Notes under the pieces: model-generated
The model's input: only the letters and a program-made list of their open reading frames with translations
Databases searched by the model: none
What the model was told of the DNA's origin: nothing
Assembly (NCBI GenBank): GCA_023380755.1
Contig: JAMCSD010000002.1
Location: 1-64,000 of the forward strand
Length of the DNA: 64,000 bases
DNA from: Patescibacteria group bacterium
GTDB lineage: Bacteria > Patescibacteria > Microgenomatia > UBA12405
Direction: 5' to 3'
Position numbers and translations under genes: made by a program
Shown: piece after piece, positions 49,261 to 57,381 of the stretch
Numbering within the stretch: the stretch's first letter is position 1
How the letters are laid out: each line of letters starts with the position of its first letter

Positions 49261-50871
49261 TTAAAGCGGCGAATTGGAAATTTGCGAAGCCAAATCAAAC
49301 CAGATGGGGGCAGCGGTGCTGGAACCCCAAGGGGAAGTTCGGGGATTGTCGATGGTGACGATCATGGTAAATTTGGGATGATTGCAGGGAGAAAAGCCGA
49401 TATATGAGGCAATAGAATTGTCGGAACTATAGGAACCATTAATCGCAATTTGAGCCGTTCCCGATTTGGCACAAACCTCCAGGTTTTTAGGCTTAAATTT
49501 ACCAACAACACCATTCTCCACGGCGTATTTTAAGATAGATTTCATCAGGGTAATGGTGGCTGGTGAGTAAATTTGGGTGGATGGTAAATTGCGGGAGTTA
49601 ACCGTATCCCGATCGTCATCTAAGAATTCCACCATCTTAGGATAAACCTTGGCGCCATTGTTGGCGATAGTATTGAAAGCAGTGAGCATTTGTAACTGGG
49701 TGATGGCGATGCCTTGGCCAAAGGATGCTGTGTCGAGATCAATTTGACTCCAGCTCTTTTTGAGTACCGGTTTGGCTTCACCCTGAAGATCAATGCCGGT
49801 CTTTTGATTTAATCCCATTTTTTGGTAGAACTGAAGGAAACGATTCAAGCCGATAGTTTCGATAATATAGCTCATACCAATATTATCGGAATTTTTGATG
49901 ATATCTTGCAGGGTGGAATCCGGGTGAGTCGCATTATCCCAATTGGTGATGGTGTTAGAGCCGACGACTTTGGGCTTATTACAACCGGTACAAATAAAGT
50001 CGGGGGTGATCGATTTAAGGTCTAAAGCTTCGGCCATGACAATAGGTTTAAAAATCGAACCGGGTTCAAATAATTTGGAAATAATAGGATTGGCAAAAGC
50101 AGAGGGAGTCGCCGAAGAGGTGGCGGTAAAACTGGCCATAGCTAAAATTCCACCGGTGGCCGGATCCATGATAGTAATGGAACCGGAGTCAGCTTGATAT
50201 TTTTCAATCCCCTCTTTAATTGTTTTTTCGGTAAGGTTTTGCAATTGTCGATTCAGATAGAGATGAAGGTTTTTTCCGGGGAAACCTTGGGTCTGCCAAT
50301 TGGTATCGAGCAATAGAGCATTGCCTAAGGCATCTTTAGAAAGTCTAAAAAAACCGGGTTTACCGGCTAATAATTTTTGATAGTAACTTTCCAGACCGGT
50401 GACCAGTGGTTTGGCAAGATTATTTTCTGGATAATAACGGTTGGTGAAGGAGGAAAAAGACAATCCGGGTAAGGTTAATCCGGCTTGTTCTTCAAAAGTA
50501 AAACTTTGGGGAAAGGTGTACCACTTAAGAGTATCATCCGACTTAAACTTATCAATTGCTTTTTGATTTTCACTGATAAAATCGGGTTTACTCAAAGTAA
50601 TTTTTTGCAGAATAGTTTCCAGTGGGTTTTGAAAGTTGGGTTTGTAGAGGGATAAGCGATAGAGGGTTTGATTCTGAGCAATAGGAAAGTTGTCTTGGGT
50701 AAAAATAAGGCCGCGACTGGGTTCACTAATTTCTATTTTGTAACTTTGGAGCATGGAATTGCGCCGTAACTCCCCTGATTTGATTACTTGCCAGAAAAAA
50801 AAGCGGCCAATGATGACCAGAAAACAGCCAATAATCGCCATGGTGAGAGTCTTGAGGCGGTTTTTATTCAT
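49261..50871 (-). CDS. ftsI: Penicillin-binding protein, FtsI/PBP2 class
   Basis: 536 residues: an N-terminal membrane helix (about 10-30), a dimerisation/pedestal domain, and a transpeptidase domain with Ser272 and Lys275 (PGSIFKP), SDN at 328-330 and KSGT at 469-472. It cross-links septal peptidoglycan with FtsW. It overlaps the FtsL-like gene by 8 nt, the standard order rsmH-ftsL-ftsI. Confidence 0.94.
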   Translation of the reverse strand: MNKNRLKTLTMAIIGCFLVIIGRFFFWQVIKSGELRRNSMLQSYKIEISEPSRGLIFTQDNFPIAQNQTLYRLSLYKPNFQNPLETILQKITLSKPDFISENQKAIDKFKSDDTLKWYTFPQSFTFEEQAGLTLPGLSFSSFTNRYYPENNLAKPLVTGLESYYQKLLAGKPGFFRLSKDALGNALLLDTNWQTQGFPGKNLHLYLNRQLQNLTEKTIKEGIEKYQADSGSITIMDPATGGILAMASFTATSSATPSAFANPIISKLFEPGSIFKPIVMAEALDLKSITPDFICTGCNKPKVVGSNTITNWDNATHPDSTLQDIIKNSDNIGMSYIIETIGLNRFLQFYQKMGLNQKTGIDLQGEAKPVLKKSWSQIDLDTASFGQGIAITQLQMLTAFNTIANNGAKVYPKMVEFLDDDRDTVNSRNLPSTQIYSPATITLMKSILKYAVENGVVGKFKPKNLEVCAKSGTAQIAINGSYSSDNSIASYIGFSPCNHPKFTMIVTIDNPRTSPWGSSTAAPIWFDLASQISNSPL

Positions 50872-51130
50872 TAGGATTGAGGTAGTTGGTAATGGGAGTC
50901 AGTTCCCCGGAAGGTGAACTATTTTGAAAATGGTTAATAGAGGTTAGGTCGCTAAACTGGTTTTGCAGTTTTTCCACGTCCCTTTTGAGATTATTTTCGG
51001 TATGACGTTGAGTATTGAAACGATTATTCAAGGAAAGGATCAGATTGGAATAAATGAGGGAGATGATTACTTGGGTAATGATTACCAAAATGGCAATAAT
51101 AAAAATCAAGCGAAGGGTGGGGCTCCTCAT
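50864..51130 (-). CDS. ftsL: FtsL-like division protein
   Basis: An 88-residue protein with one membrane helix (about 8-32) followed by a coiled-coil stretch (LNNRFNTQRHTENNLKRDVEKLQNQFSDL), the topology of FtsL. Sequence conservation in this family is low; the assignment rests on topology and on the position between rsmH (3 nt) and ftsI (8-nt overlap). Confidence 0.75.
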   Translation of the reverse strand: MRSPTLRLIFIIAILVIITQVIISLIYSNLILSLNNRFNTQRHTENNLKRDVEKLQNQFSDLTSINHFQNSSPSGELTPITNYLNPNE

Positions 51131-51133
51131 AAC

Positions 51134-52003
51134 TTATTTTATCTTGAAAAGGCGTAGCTTAGCGGATCGAGATAGAGGGTTCTCTTTGATTTCTTGAGGG
51201 GAAGGGGTAATGGGCTTGGGAGTACAAAGAATTTGGGAAGAGTGTTGTCTGGTGAATTGTTTAACCAGACGGTCTTCGCCGGAATGGAAGGTAATAATGG
51301 CGACTTGGCTTTGCGGAAAATTTAACAAGGCCTCCAAGGCTTTATTGAGGTTAAGGTATTCCTCGTTAACCACGATGCGGAGAGCCATTAAGATTTTGGT
51401 GGCTGGGTGAATGTCGGTTCGAACACCGCGATGGTGGTAAAAGTCTTTGATGATTTGGGCTAGGTCGGCAGCAGTAGTGATGGGCTGATGGTGCCGTTCT
51501 TTGACAATAAGGTCGGCTAATTCTTGACTGAAAGGCTCTTGGGCTATTTTAGAGAAAATAATAAAAAGTTCAGTAGCACTGGAATGGTTAATGATGTCTT
51601 TAGCAGACAGTTTAGCAGTGTTATCTAGCCGCATGTCCAAAGATTGAGTATCGGAAAAAGAAAAACCACGGCCGGCTCCCTGGAGTTGATTTTGGCTCAA
51701 GCCTAAGTCGAAAAGGATCCCTTTAAAATGGACTTGGGGGTACATTTCAATTATTTTGTGAATATCGGCAAAGTTTAACTTGAGGGGGATAAAGTTGCTC
51801 AACAGTCCAGCTTCCAGGAGACGGTGGGTGGCCAACTCTAGGTTGGACTGATCGCGGTCGAGACCATAGACTGTGGCACCTTTCTGTAATAAAGCCAGAG
51901 TGTGACCACCGTTGCCAAGAGTCGCGTCGATAAAGCAATCCCCAGGTTGCGGGTCAAAATAGTGAATAACCGGTTGTAACAGGACCGGGTAATGATAGGC
52001 CAT
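51134..52003 (-). CDS. rsmH: 16S rRNA (cytosine(1402)-N4)-methyltransferase
   Basis: 289 residues: YHYPVLLQPVIHYF at the start, SAM-binding DATLGNGGHTLALL (about 26-39), GILFDLGLSQNQLQGAGRGFSF (about 94-115), then ALRIVVNEEYLNL and IITFHSGEDRLVKQF. It methylates the base of C1402, the same nucleotide whose ribose RsmI (3886-4551) methylates. The stop of the lipoprotein gene and this ATG share one base (TAATG). No mraZ lies upstream. Confidence 0.95.
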   Translation of the reverse strand: MAYHYPVLLQPVIHYFDPQPGDCFIDATLGNGGHTLALLQKGATVYGLDRDQSNLELATHRLLEAGLLSNFIPLKLNFADIHKIIEMYPQVHFKGILFDLGLSQNQLQGAGRGFSFSDTQSLDMRLDNTAKLSAKDIINHSSATELFIIFSKIAQEPFSQELADLIVKERHHQPITTAADLAQIIKDFYHHRGVRTDIHPATKILMALRIVVNEEYLNLNKALEALLNFPQSQVAIITFHSGEDRLVKQFTRQHSSQILCTPKPITPSPQEIKENPLSRSAKLRLFKIK

Positions 52004-52704
52004 TACTGGGTAGTGTAATCTCCGGAAATGATACTTTTATCAGCCTTGGTGAGGGTGGCCGGGCTGATATCGGTGACAATCCCCTTCCCGGAACCACTAC
52101 TAAAGATGGAATAATTGTTTTTGGGGTTTTTAACTAAGACAAAGAAATCATTCCCTTGCGGTTTGGCTTTGATGGTGACATTATCACTTTTTAAGTTGAT
52201 ATTACCCTGCTTTTTAAGATCGGCAGCGGAGAGAATGGCAAAGGGAAGCTCAAAAGTGGCTGAAGCATTGTCAGTGGTGACAAAGGTGAGGGTCAGAGTG
52301 CCACCGGTGACCCCATCATCATATTTATATTTACAGCCATTGGTGCAGGAAGAGGTCCCTAGGAGCAATTTTCTATCCAGATTTTTGTCTCCAGAGAGTT
52401 TAATAGTATCGCCTAAGCCCTTTTCGATATCGAGACCATTGTCGGAAGCAGTATAAAGTAGCTCGTATTCGAGCTGGGCCGCTTTTGAGGTGATATTGCC
52501 AATGGTCATTGACAGTTCATGGCCATCTTCACGGGGAGTGAGGGTGAGTGTGGGCAACTCGTCCTGACTGAGCTTGAGTTCGGAAGCGGCTGGGGTGGGG
52601 ACCGCCTTTTTGTTGGAAGTAGTTTTGGCTGGACCACAAGCGGCTAATAGTAATGAGGCCAGGACTAAACCGGTTAAAGGGGCAAGTTTTATTTTCATGA
52701 GCAT
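52003..52704 (-). CDS. Putative lipoprotein
   Basis: 233 residues with a signal peptide and lipobox LLAAC (Cys22-23 region), followed by a Lys/Ala/Pro-rich linker and a beta-rich domain. One Cys pair (SSCTNGC) could be disulfide-bonded. Two starts fit, ATG 52704 and ATG 52698; neither has a Shine-Dalgarno, and both lie directly after the glyS stop. Lgt, needed to mature it, is encoded at 10946-11566. The function is unknown, but its position between glyS and rsmH ties it to the wall cluster. Confidence 0.75.
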   Translation of the reverse strand: MLMKIKLAPLTGLVLASLLLAACGPAKTTSNKKAVPTPAASELKLSQDELPTLTLTPREDGHELSMTIGNITSKAAQLEYELLYTASDNGLDIEKGLGDTIKLSGDKNLDRKLLLGTSSCTNGCKYKYDDGVTGGTLTLTFVTTDNASATFELPFAILSAADLKKQGNINLKSDNVTIKAKPQGNDFFVLVKNPKNNYSIFSSGSGKGIVTDISPATLTKADKSIISGDYTTQ

Positions 52705-52707
52705 ATT

Positions 52708-54033
52708 CTAGAGGTTTTCCAGTTTCTTTTCCAGCCAAGATAAAACCTCGGAAGATTTTAACCGAATTTGTTCCATGGTATCGCGGTCACGAATGGTGAC
52801 GGTATCGTCCTCCATGGTCTGGTAATCGACAGTCAAACACCAGGGAGTGCCGATTTCATCCTGACGGCGGTATTTTTTACCAATGTTGCTGGAGTCATCC
52901 CAATCAATGGAATATTTTCGGCTAAGAGACTGATAGATTGATTCAGCTTTTTGAACCAGCTCCGGCTTATTAGCGGCCAAGGGGAAAATAGCCATTTTGT
53001 AAGCGCTTATTATGGGGCTGATTTGCAGCCAGGTACGGATTTCACCATTTTCGAGCTTATCTTCATGATAGGCATCAAGGAGCATAAAGAAGAAACTGCG
53101 GTCGACACCTCCTGAGGTTTCGGTTATCCAGGGAAGGTATTTCTCGTGACTAACGGGATCATTGTAACTGAGATCTTTACCGCTAAACTTACTGTGCTGA
53201 GTGAGATCATAGTCCCCGCGCCAGTGGATACCTTCCATTTCGGCCCACCCCCAGGGAGCTCGATATTCAATATCAAAAGCCTTTTTGGCGTAAAATGCCA
53301 ATTCATCTGGAGCATGTTGGCGGAAGCGAAGTTGATCTTTATGATTAAAAATCTTTTGGTACCAATTCATCCGGTTGTCTTTCCAGTATTCGTACCACTT
53401 GTCCATTTCGGCAGGGTGGACGAAGTATTGGATGTCCCACTGTTCAAATTCGCGAGCACGGTAGAGGAAATTTTTTGGGGTAATTTCGTTACGGAAAGCC
53501 TTGCCGATTTGGGCGATACCAAAGGGGATTTTGACTCGAGTAGAATCGACCACGTTGATAAAATCCAGGTAAATTGTTTGACAGGCCTCACCTTTTAAAT
53601 AAGCGGTCATTTTTTCGCCTTCAATAACACCGACCTCGGTCTGGAAAAGTATGTTAAATTTACGAGGAGCGGTAAATGGACCGCCGCAATCGGGGCACTT
53701 GCTGGGATCGTCTAAAAGGTCGGGACGAAAACGATGGTGGCAATTCTTACATTCGACTAACAGGTCGCCGAAGTTTTGCACATGACCTGAAGCTTCCCAG
53801 ACCTTCGGATGAGTAATGATCGAGCCGTCAATCCCGACCACATCCCGGCGCCGGATAACATTATCCCGCCACCAAAGGTTTTTCCAATTGAGTTTCATTT
53901 GGGAGCCGACCGGTCCATAGTCATAAAACCCTTGAATACCGCCGTAAATTTCACTATCTTGAAAGATTATTCCCCGCCGCTTACATAAGCTGACGATTTT
54001 GCTGACAATATCGTTTTCTTTTTCGTTTACCAT
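52708..54033 (-). CDS. glyS: Glycyl-tRNA synthetase (class II, dimeric type)
   Basis: 441 residues from ATG 54033 (MVNEKENDIVSKIVSLCKRR); the frame continues upstream only through the riboswitch. The class II core includes IYGGIQGFYDYGPVGSQMK, a zinc ribbon (CKNCHHRF...CPDCGG, about 112-135), motif 2 FRNEITPKNFLYRAREFEQWD and motif 3 near GGVDRSFFFMLLDAY. It charges tRNA-Gly. The Shine-Dalgarno AGGGG lies 4 nt before the ATG and is covered by the T-box sequestering helix. The cell-wall genes follow with tiny gaps. Confidence 0.96.
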   Translation of the reverse strand: MVNEKENDIVSKIVSLCKRRGIIFQDSEIYGGIQGFYDYGPVGSQMKLNWKNLWWRDNVIRRRDVVGIDGSIITHPKVWEASGHVQNFGDLLVECKNCHHRFRPDLLDDPSKCPDCGGPFTAPRKFNILFQTEVGVIEGEKMTAYLKGEACQTIYLDFINVVDSTRVKIPFGIAQIGKAFRNEITPKNFLYRAREFEQWDIQYFVHPAEMDKWYEYWKDNRMNWYQKIFNHKDQLRFRQHAPDELAFYAKKAFDIEYRAPWGWAEMEGIHWRGDYDLTQHSKFSGKDLSYNDPVSHEKYLPWITETSGGVDRSFFFMLLDAYHEDKLENGEIRTWLQISPIISAYKMAIFPLAANKPELVQKAESIYQSLSRKYSIDWDDSSNIGKKYRRQDEIGTPWCLTVDYQTMEDDTVTIRDRDTMEQIRLKSSEVLSWLEKKLENL

Positions 54034-54173
54034 ATGGCCCCTAAAAATTGTAACATCTCTAGGGACTCCGCAGCTGCGGGGTGGTTCCACCCTGATTAGT
54101 AAGTTATGCTGATCCAATTAACTTACCCACTTGATTATTAACCTCCAGGGAGCCAATCCCCTATCGACGGTTA
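54034..54173 (-). promoter_or_regulatory. Translational T-box riboswitch controlling glyS
   Basis: Read on the minus strand. Stem I: AACC (54172-54169) pairs with GGTT (54143-54140), and AGGG (54162-54159) with CCCT (54150-54147); the 3' internal loop is GGA (54146-54144), a Gly specifier in the canonical place. Stem III: GTAAGTTA with TAACTTAC (54126-54099). T-box AGGGTGGAACC (54093-54083): A1 AGGG pairs with CCCT (54064-54061), and A2 ACCCCGC with GCGGAGT over an AGCT loop. Alternatively GTCCCTA (54066-54060 region) pairs with TAGGGGC (54043-54037), hiding the Shine-Dalgarno. Bulge UGGA would pair with tRNA-Gly UCCA. Confidence 0.8.
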
Positions 54174-54179
54174 TGGAAA

Positions 54180-54188
54180 ATTATAGCA
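54180..54188 (-). promoter_or_regulatory. Extended -10 promoter of the glyS T-box transcript
   Basis: TG-C-TATAAT on the minus strand (54188-54180), immediately after the recO stop. Predicted start is near 54173, at the base of Stem I. Confidence 0.7.
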
Positions 54189-54190
54189 CG

Positions 54191-54751
54191 TTAGCGAAAG
54201 AGCTTATTACTCTCTAGTTTCTTTTCGATGATCGATTCCAAAAAGCTTTTAAGGTAACGTTGGCAGGATTTGTAATCGCCTTTCTTATAAAACTGAAGGA
54301 TATCAGCAGGAATACCGAAGCCGAGAATTTTGGTAAGCTCGATTTCGTTACCAATATATTTTTTGACATTATTGTCGTTAATGGCTTGGACAATGTTGAC
54401 AGCGATATCATATAAGCCTTCGGTGTGCTGGTTTTCGGCTACCAATTGGTTGATAAACTCCAAAAAGTAAAAGAGAAGGTTATGTTGAGTGAGACTTTTT
54501 TGGTGGTGGAGAAAAGAACTAATGGTTTGAGCTTCAGAAAGCCAGGTTTGCCCGTTTTTTTCATAAAGATGAACCTTGATGATATTGCCTAACTGCAGGC
54601 TGCCTAAGCGGCTACTTTTAATGTTTTTAGCGCCAACGGCTTTAGTAATGATCTTACCCAAGCCGGGAGTAAGGAGAGTGACCAGAAGATCGTTTTCTTT
54701 AAGGGTTTTTTTGTTGATTACTAGAGCAGCGGTAGAGGTATAGGATGGCAT
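54191..54751 (-). CDS. recO: DNA repair protein RecO
   Basis: 186 residues: an N-terminal OB fold (STAALVINKKTLKENDLLVTLLTPGLGKIITKAVGAKN) and a helical C-terminal domain. The zinc-binding cysteines found in many RecO proteins are missing, and the protein is shorter than usual (about 240). RecO loads RecA with RecR. It directly follows the DUF4012 gene (no gap). Confidence 0.85.
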   Translation of the reverse strand: MPSYTSTAALVINKKTLKENDLLVTLLTPGLGKIITKAVGAKNIKSSRLGSLQLGNIIKVHLYEKNGQTWLSEAQTISSFLHHQKSLTQHNLLFYFLEFINQLVAENQHTEGLYDIAVNIVQAINDNNVKKYIGNEIELTKILGFGIPADILQFYKKGDYKSCQRYLKSFLESIIEKKLESNKLFR

Positions 54752-56695
54752 TTATAATGAGAGTTTGATGGTTTTGTCCGCCGTCCAGTTGAAGGTTTCG
54801 TATTTTTGGCCGTTAACCCAAAGCTCATAAGGAATCGGTTTGGTTCCGGGTTGCTTTTGGAGTAAGAGAGTATAACTGCTGCTGGGAGCAACGGACGAGG
54901 TGTATTGGACGGAAGTTCTCAGGCTTCCCGGGGGGAATAATGGATATTTATTACCATAAAAACCTTCAAAGACTTGTTTCCCTAATTCTTCGTAAAGAAC
55001 AGGTTCGACTTCAGAGCCGGTCATTTTAACCAGTTGACTACCGGTGGGGACATAAAATCGAAACCAGTCACGATATTTTTGAGCGTTAAGACATAAATCG
55101 CCTTTCTCCAAATTACAGTTAGAGGGAGGGAAGGGATCAGTATAAGTGATAGTAATTTTATGTTCGACCTTGCCATTAGTGCTGATAATCTCGTGTTTAA
55201 TCTTCTCGCTTAAAAATAAATTAGTTTTGTTACTCGACATATTAGCATCGTTGATATGAAGGTAATCAGTGTTCTTGTCAACCTGGGCGATGGCACCGGC
55301 GATATTGGCTTGGACTGCAGCAGCTTGAACATTTTTGTCCACGAAGTAAAAGAGCATATGTTTTTCATAAATGTCATTTAGTAGACCTTCAGCTAAGGGT
55401 CCGATTTTCTCTTTAGGAGAGCCCATGGCATTGGCTAAAAGGGAATGCATTAACGGTCCCAAAAAGCCCTTACGTTGGGTATCGATGTAGTTACGGGGTT
55501 TACCGGCAATATATTCCAGCTGGTAGATAATTTGAGGACAGCCGCCGCAGCGTTTGTCTGGTTCGGGAGTAAAATTCCCCCAACCGGGAACACCGACACG
55601 ACCCAAGACTTTAACGAAATCAACCAATACTTGAGTATCCAGGCCAACGATAGCATCAAATTTGTCAGCAGGATCAGCTTTTTGAAAATAGGGCAACATG
55701 GTTTCGATGGAAGTCGGAAAATCGGGGGAGATGTTCATGTCGCGGATGTTCCAATAGGGAACGTTGATATGGTAAGCCTTAATCGGACGGGGAGCAGGAA
55801 CAGTACTTTTGAGTTTGGAATCAAGAGAATAAATATCGTCGGAAGCCACTGGAGTAATCTTGCCCTTATCGACCTTAAGGATACCGTAGGCGGTCCAAAA
55901 ACCACCGGTAGGTCGAAGTTCGGCGTCATTTTGGAAAAGCAATAAATACTGGCGTGGAGTATCTTTGCCCAGGAGCCAGGAGGTTTTAGAAAGAATTGGC
56001 TGGCCGTCTTTTAAGAATTGATCGACTTGACCGACAACCTCTTGGGCTTTAAGGATGTTGCTTTGAATTTTGAAGCCTTTATATTCTTCTGGGTAGCGGC
56101 TGGCATCTATTTTGTCTAAAGAATCTTGAATTTTAGATATTTTTTGCTCAATAACGTTTAATTGAGGAACAATTCCTTCAATGGAATCAGTTAAAAAGGC
56201 AATCCGGTCTTCGGTGGTTTTGGCACTGTTAGTCGCTGAGCCTTTAAAACCGATAAAGTCTTGATAAGGTTCAATAGCCTTGATCACGATATCAGCGGTA
56301 TCCAAACCATCACTGGTAATGGAAAGTAGCTGCTGGCCATCAGAGTAATAATTTTTAGCAATGGGAATAGCGGAAAGTATAGCTAGTTTTTGGTAGGACT
56401 TAGCGAGGTTTTGTTGATCTTGCCTTAAAGAAGCCACTTCGCTTTTCATTTTATTTAAGTCTTTGCTGGCTAAGATGCTTTGAATTTCCGCCTGTTTATT
56501 TTTTAATTGGTTAACTTGGGTTAAAAATTCTTTTCCAGGTAAGTAGATGGTAGTAAAGGCAAAAATACCGATAACGAGGAGGAGGGCAAAGAAGGCGGTG
56601 AGGATATAGAGCGTAGCTTTAAGAATAGGATGAAGTCTTTTTGGTGGAGCCATCGGAGGTTCTTGATTCGGTAACAGTGAAGGAATTTCGGTCAT
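54752..56695 (-). CDS. DUF4012 membrane protein
   Basis: 647 residues. A cytoplasmic N-terminus, one membrane helix (about 26-50), a long coiled-coil segment (about 60-130) and a large extracytoplasmic DUF4012 region with the family landmark LLLFQNDAELRPTGGFWTAYGIL (about 252-274). DUF4012 proteins are common in Patescibacteria and Actinobacteria near polysaccharide genes; the function is not known. It lies 17 nt after the priming glycosyltransferase gene and abuts recO. Four cysteines around RCGGC and NCNLEKGDLC suggest disulfides. Confidence 0.9.
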   Translation of the reverse strand: MTEIPSLLPNQEPPMAPPKRLHPILKATLYILTAFFALLLVIGIFAFTTIYLPGKEFLTQVNQLKNKQAEIQSILASKDLNKMKSEVASLRQDQQNLAKSYQKLAILSAIPIAKNYYSDGQQLLSITSDGLDTADIVIKAIEPYQDFIGFKGSATNSAKTTEDRIAFLTDSIEGIVPQLNVIEQKISKIQDSLDKIDASRYPEEYKGFKIQSNILKAQEVVGQVDQFLKDGQPILSKTSWLLGKDTPRQYLLLFQNDAELRPTGGFWTAYGILKVDKGKITPVASDDIYSLDSKLKSTVPAPRPIKAYHINVPYWNIRDMNISPDFPTSIETMLPYFQKADPADKFDAIVGLDTQVLVDFVKVLGRVGVPGWGNFTPEPDKRCGGCPQIIYQLEYIAGKPRNYIDTQRKGFLGPLMHSLLANAMGSPKEKIGPLAEGLLNDIYEKHMLFYFVDKNVQAAAVQANIAGAIAQVDKNTDYLHINDANMSSNKTNLFLSEKIKHEIISTNGKVEHKITITYTDPFPPSNCNLEKGDLCLNAQKYRDWFRFYVPTGSQLVKMTGSEVEPVLYEELGKQVFEGFYGNKYPLFPPGSLRTSVQYTSSVAPSSSYTLLLQKQPGTKPIPYELWVNGQKYETFNWTADKTIKLSL

Positions 56696-56712
56696 GTATT
56701 AAGTGTATCAAA

Positions 56713-57381
56713 CTACCAATGAGAAATCATGCAAAAGGGAGTTTTCAGAAGGATCAGGATTTCTTGTCTCATGGATCGGGTGCGAATGTAGTGAGAATCC
56801 AGCCGAGCCCGCTGTTCAAAGGAGAGGTCATTACGACCTGAGGTTTGCCAGAGGCCAGTAATGCCTGGTTTAACTGAGCGGATATCTTCGATATATTCTT
56901 TGGTCTGAGGATATTTTTTGGCATATTCGCATAATTCTTCTTCACGGTAAGCCCGCGGGCCTACCAGGGTCATTTCTCCTTTGAGGACATTAATGAACTG
57001 CGGCATTTCGTCGATAGAGAAGGCGCGGATATATTTACCCACCGGAGTAATGCGCGGGTCTTCTTTAATCGAGAGTTTCCAGCCGGCAGCTTTGTATTTT
57101 TTCCAAAGCTCTGGGTATAATTTTAACCTCTCGTCGTTGTTGCCGGTGTACATGGTGCGGAATTTATACATAAAGAATTCTTTGGAGCCTTTGCCAACGC
57201 GTTTTTGAGCAAAGAATACTGGTCCGGGAGAAGTTAGTTTGATAAGAATTGTGGTCACCAGCATGATTGGCGAGCTTAATATTAAGAGAACGAGGGAACC
57301 AATGATATCGATCAACCTTTTAACAATATTGAACAGAAAAATGCGTTGCTTCACAAATAAACGTGACTGATTAGTGATCAT
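56713..57381 (-). CDS. Bacterial sugar transferase (polyprenyl-phosphate priming enzyme)
   Basis: 222 residues with the WcaJ/PglC core: an N-terminal membrane helix (KRLIDIIGSLVLLILSSPIML), PGPVFFAQKRVGKGSKEFFMYKFRTM, DPRITPVGKYIRAFSIDEMPQ and PGITGLWQTSGRNDLSFEQR. It transfers a sugar phosphate to undecaprenyl phosphate, starting surface-glycan assembly. The larger N-terminal part found in WcaJ is absent. It overlaps manC by 4 nt. Confidence 0.94.
   Translation of the reverse strand: MITNQSRLFVKQRIFLFNIVKRLIDIIGSLVLLILSSPIMLVTTILIKLTSPGPVFFAQKRVGKGSKEFFMYKFRTMYTGNNDERLKLYPELWKKYKAAGWKLSIKEDPRITPVGKYIRAFSIDEMPQFINVLKGEMTLVGPRAYREEELCEYAKKYPQTKEYIEDIRSVKPGITGLWQTSGRNDLSFEQRARLDSHYIRTRSMRQEILILLKTPFCMISHW

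Noticed and set aside
54034..54117. Longer glyS start at 54117
   Set aside because: The added residues translate the T-box core; the GlyRS family sequence begins at 54033.
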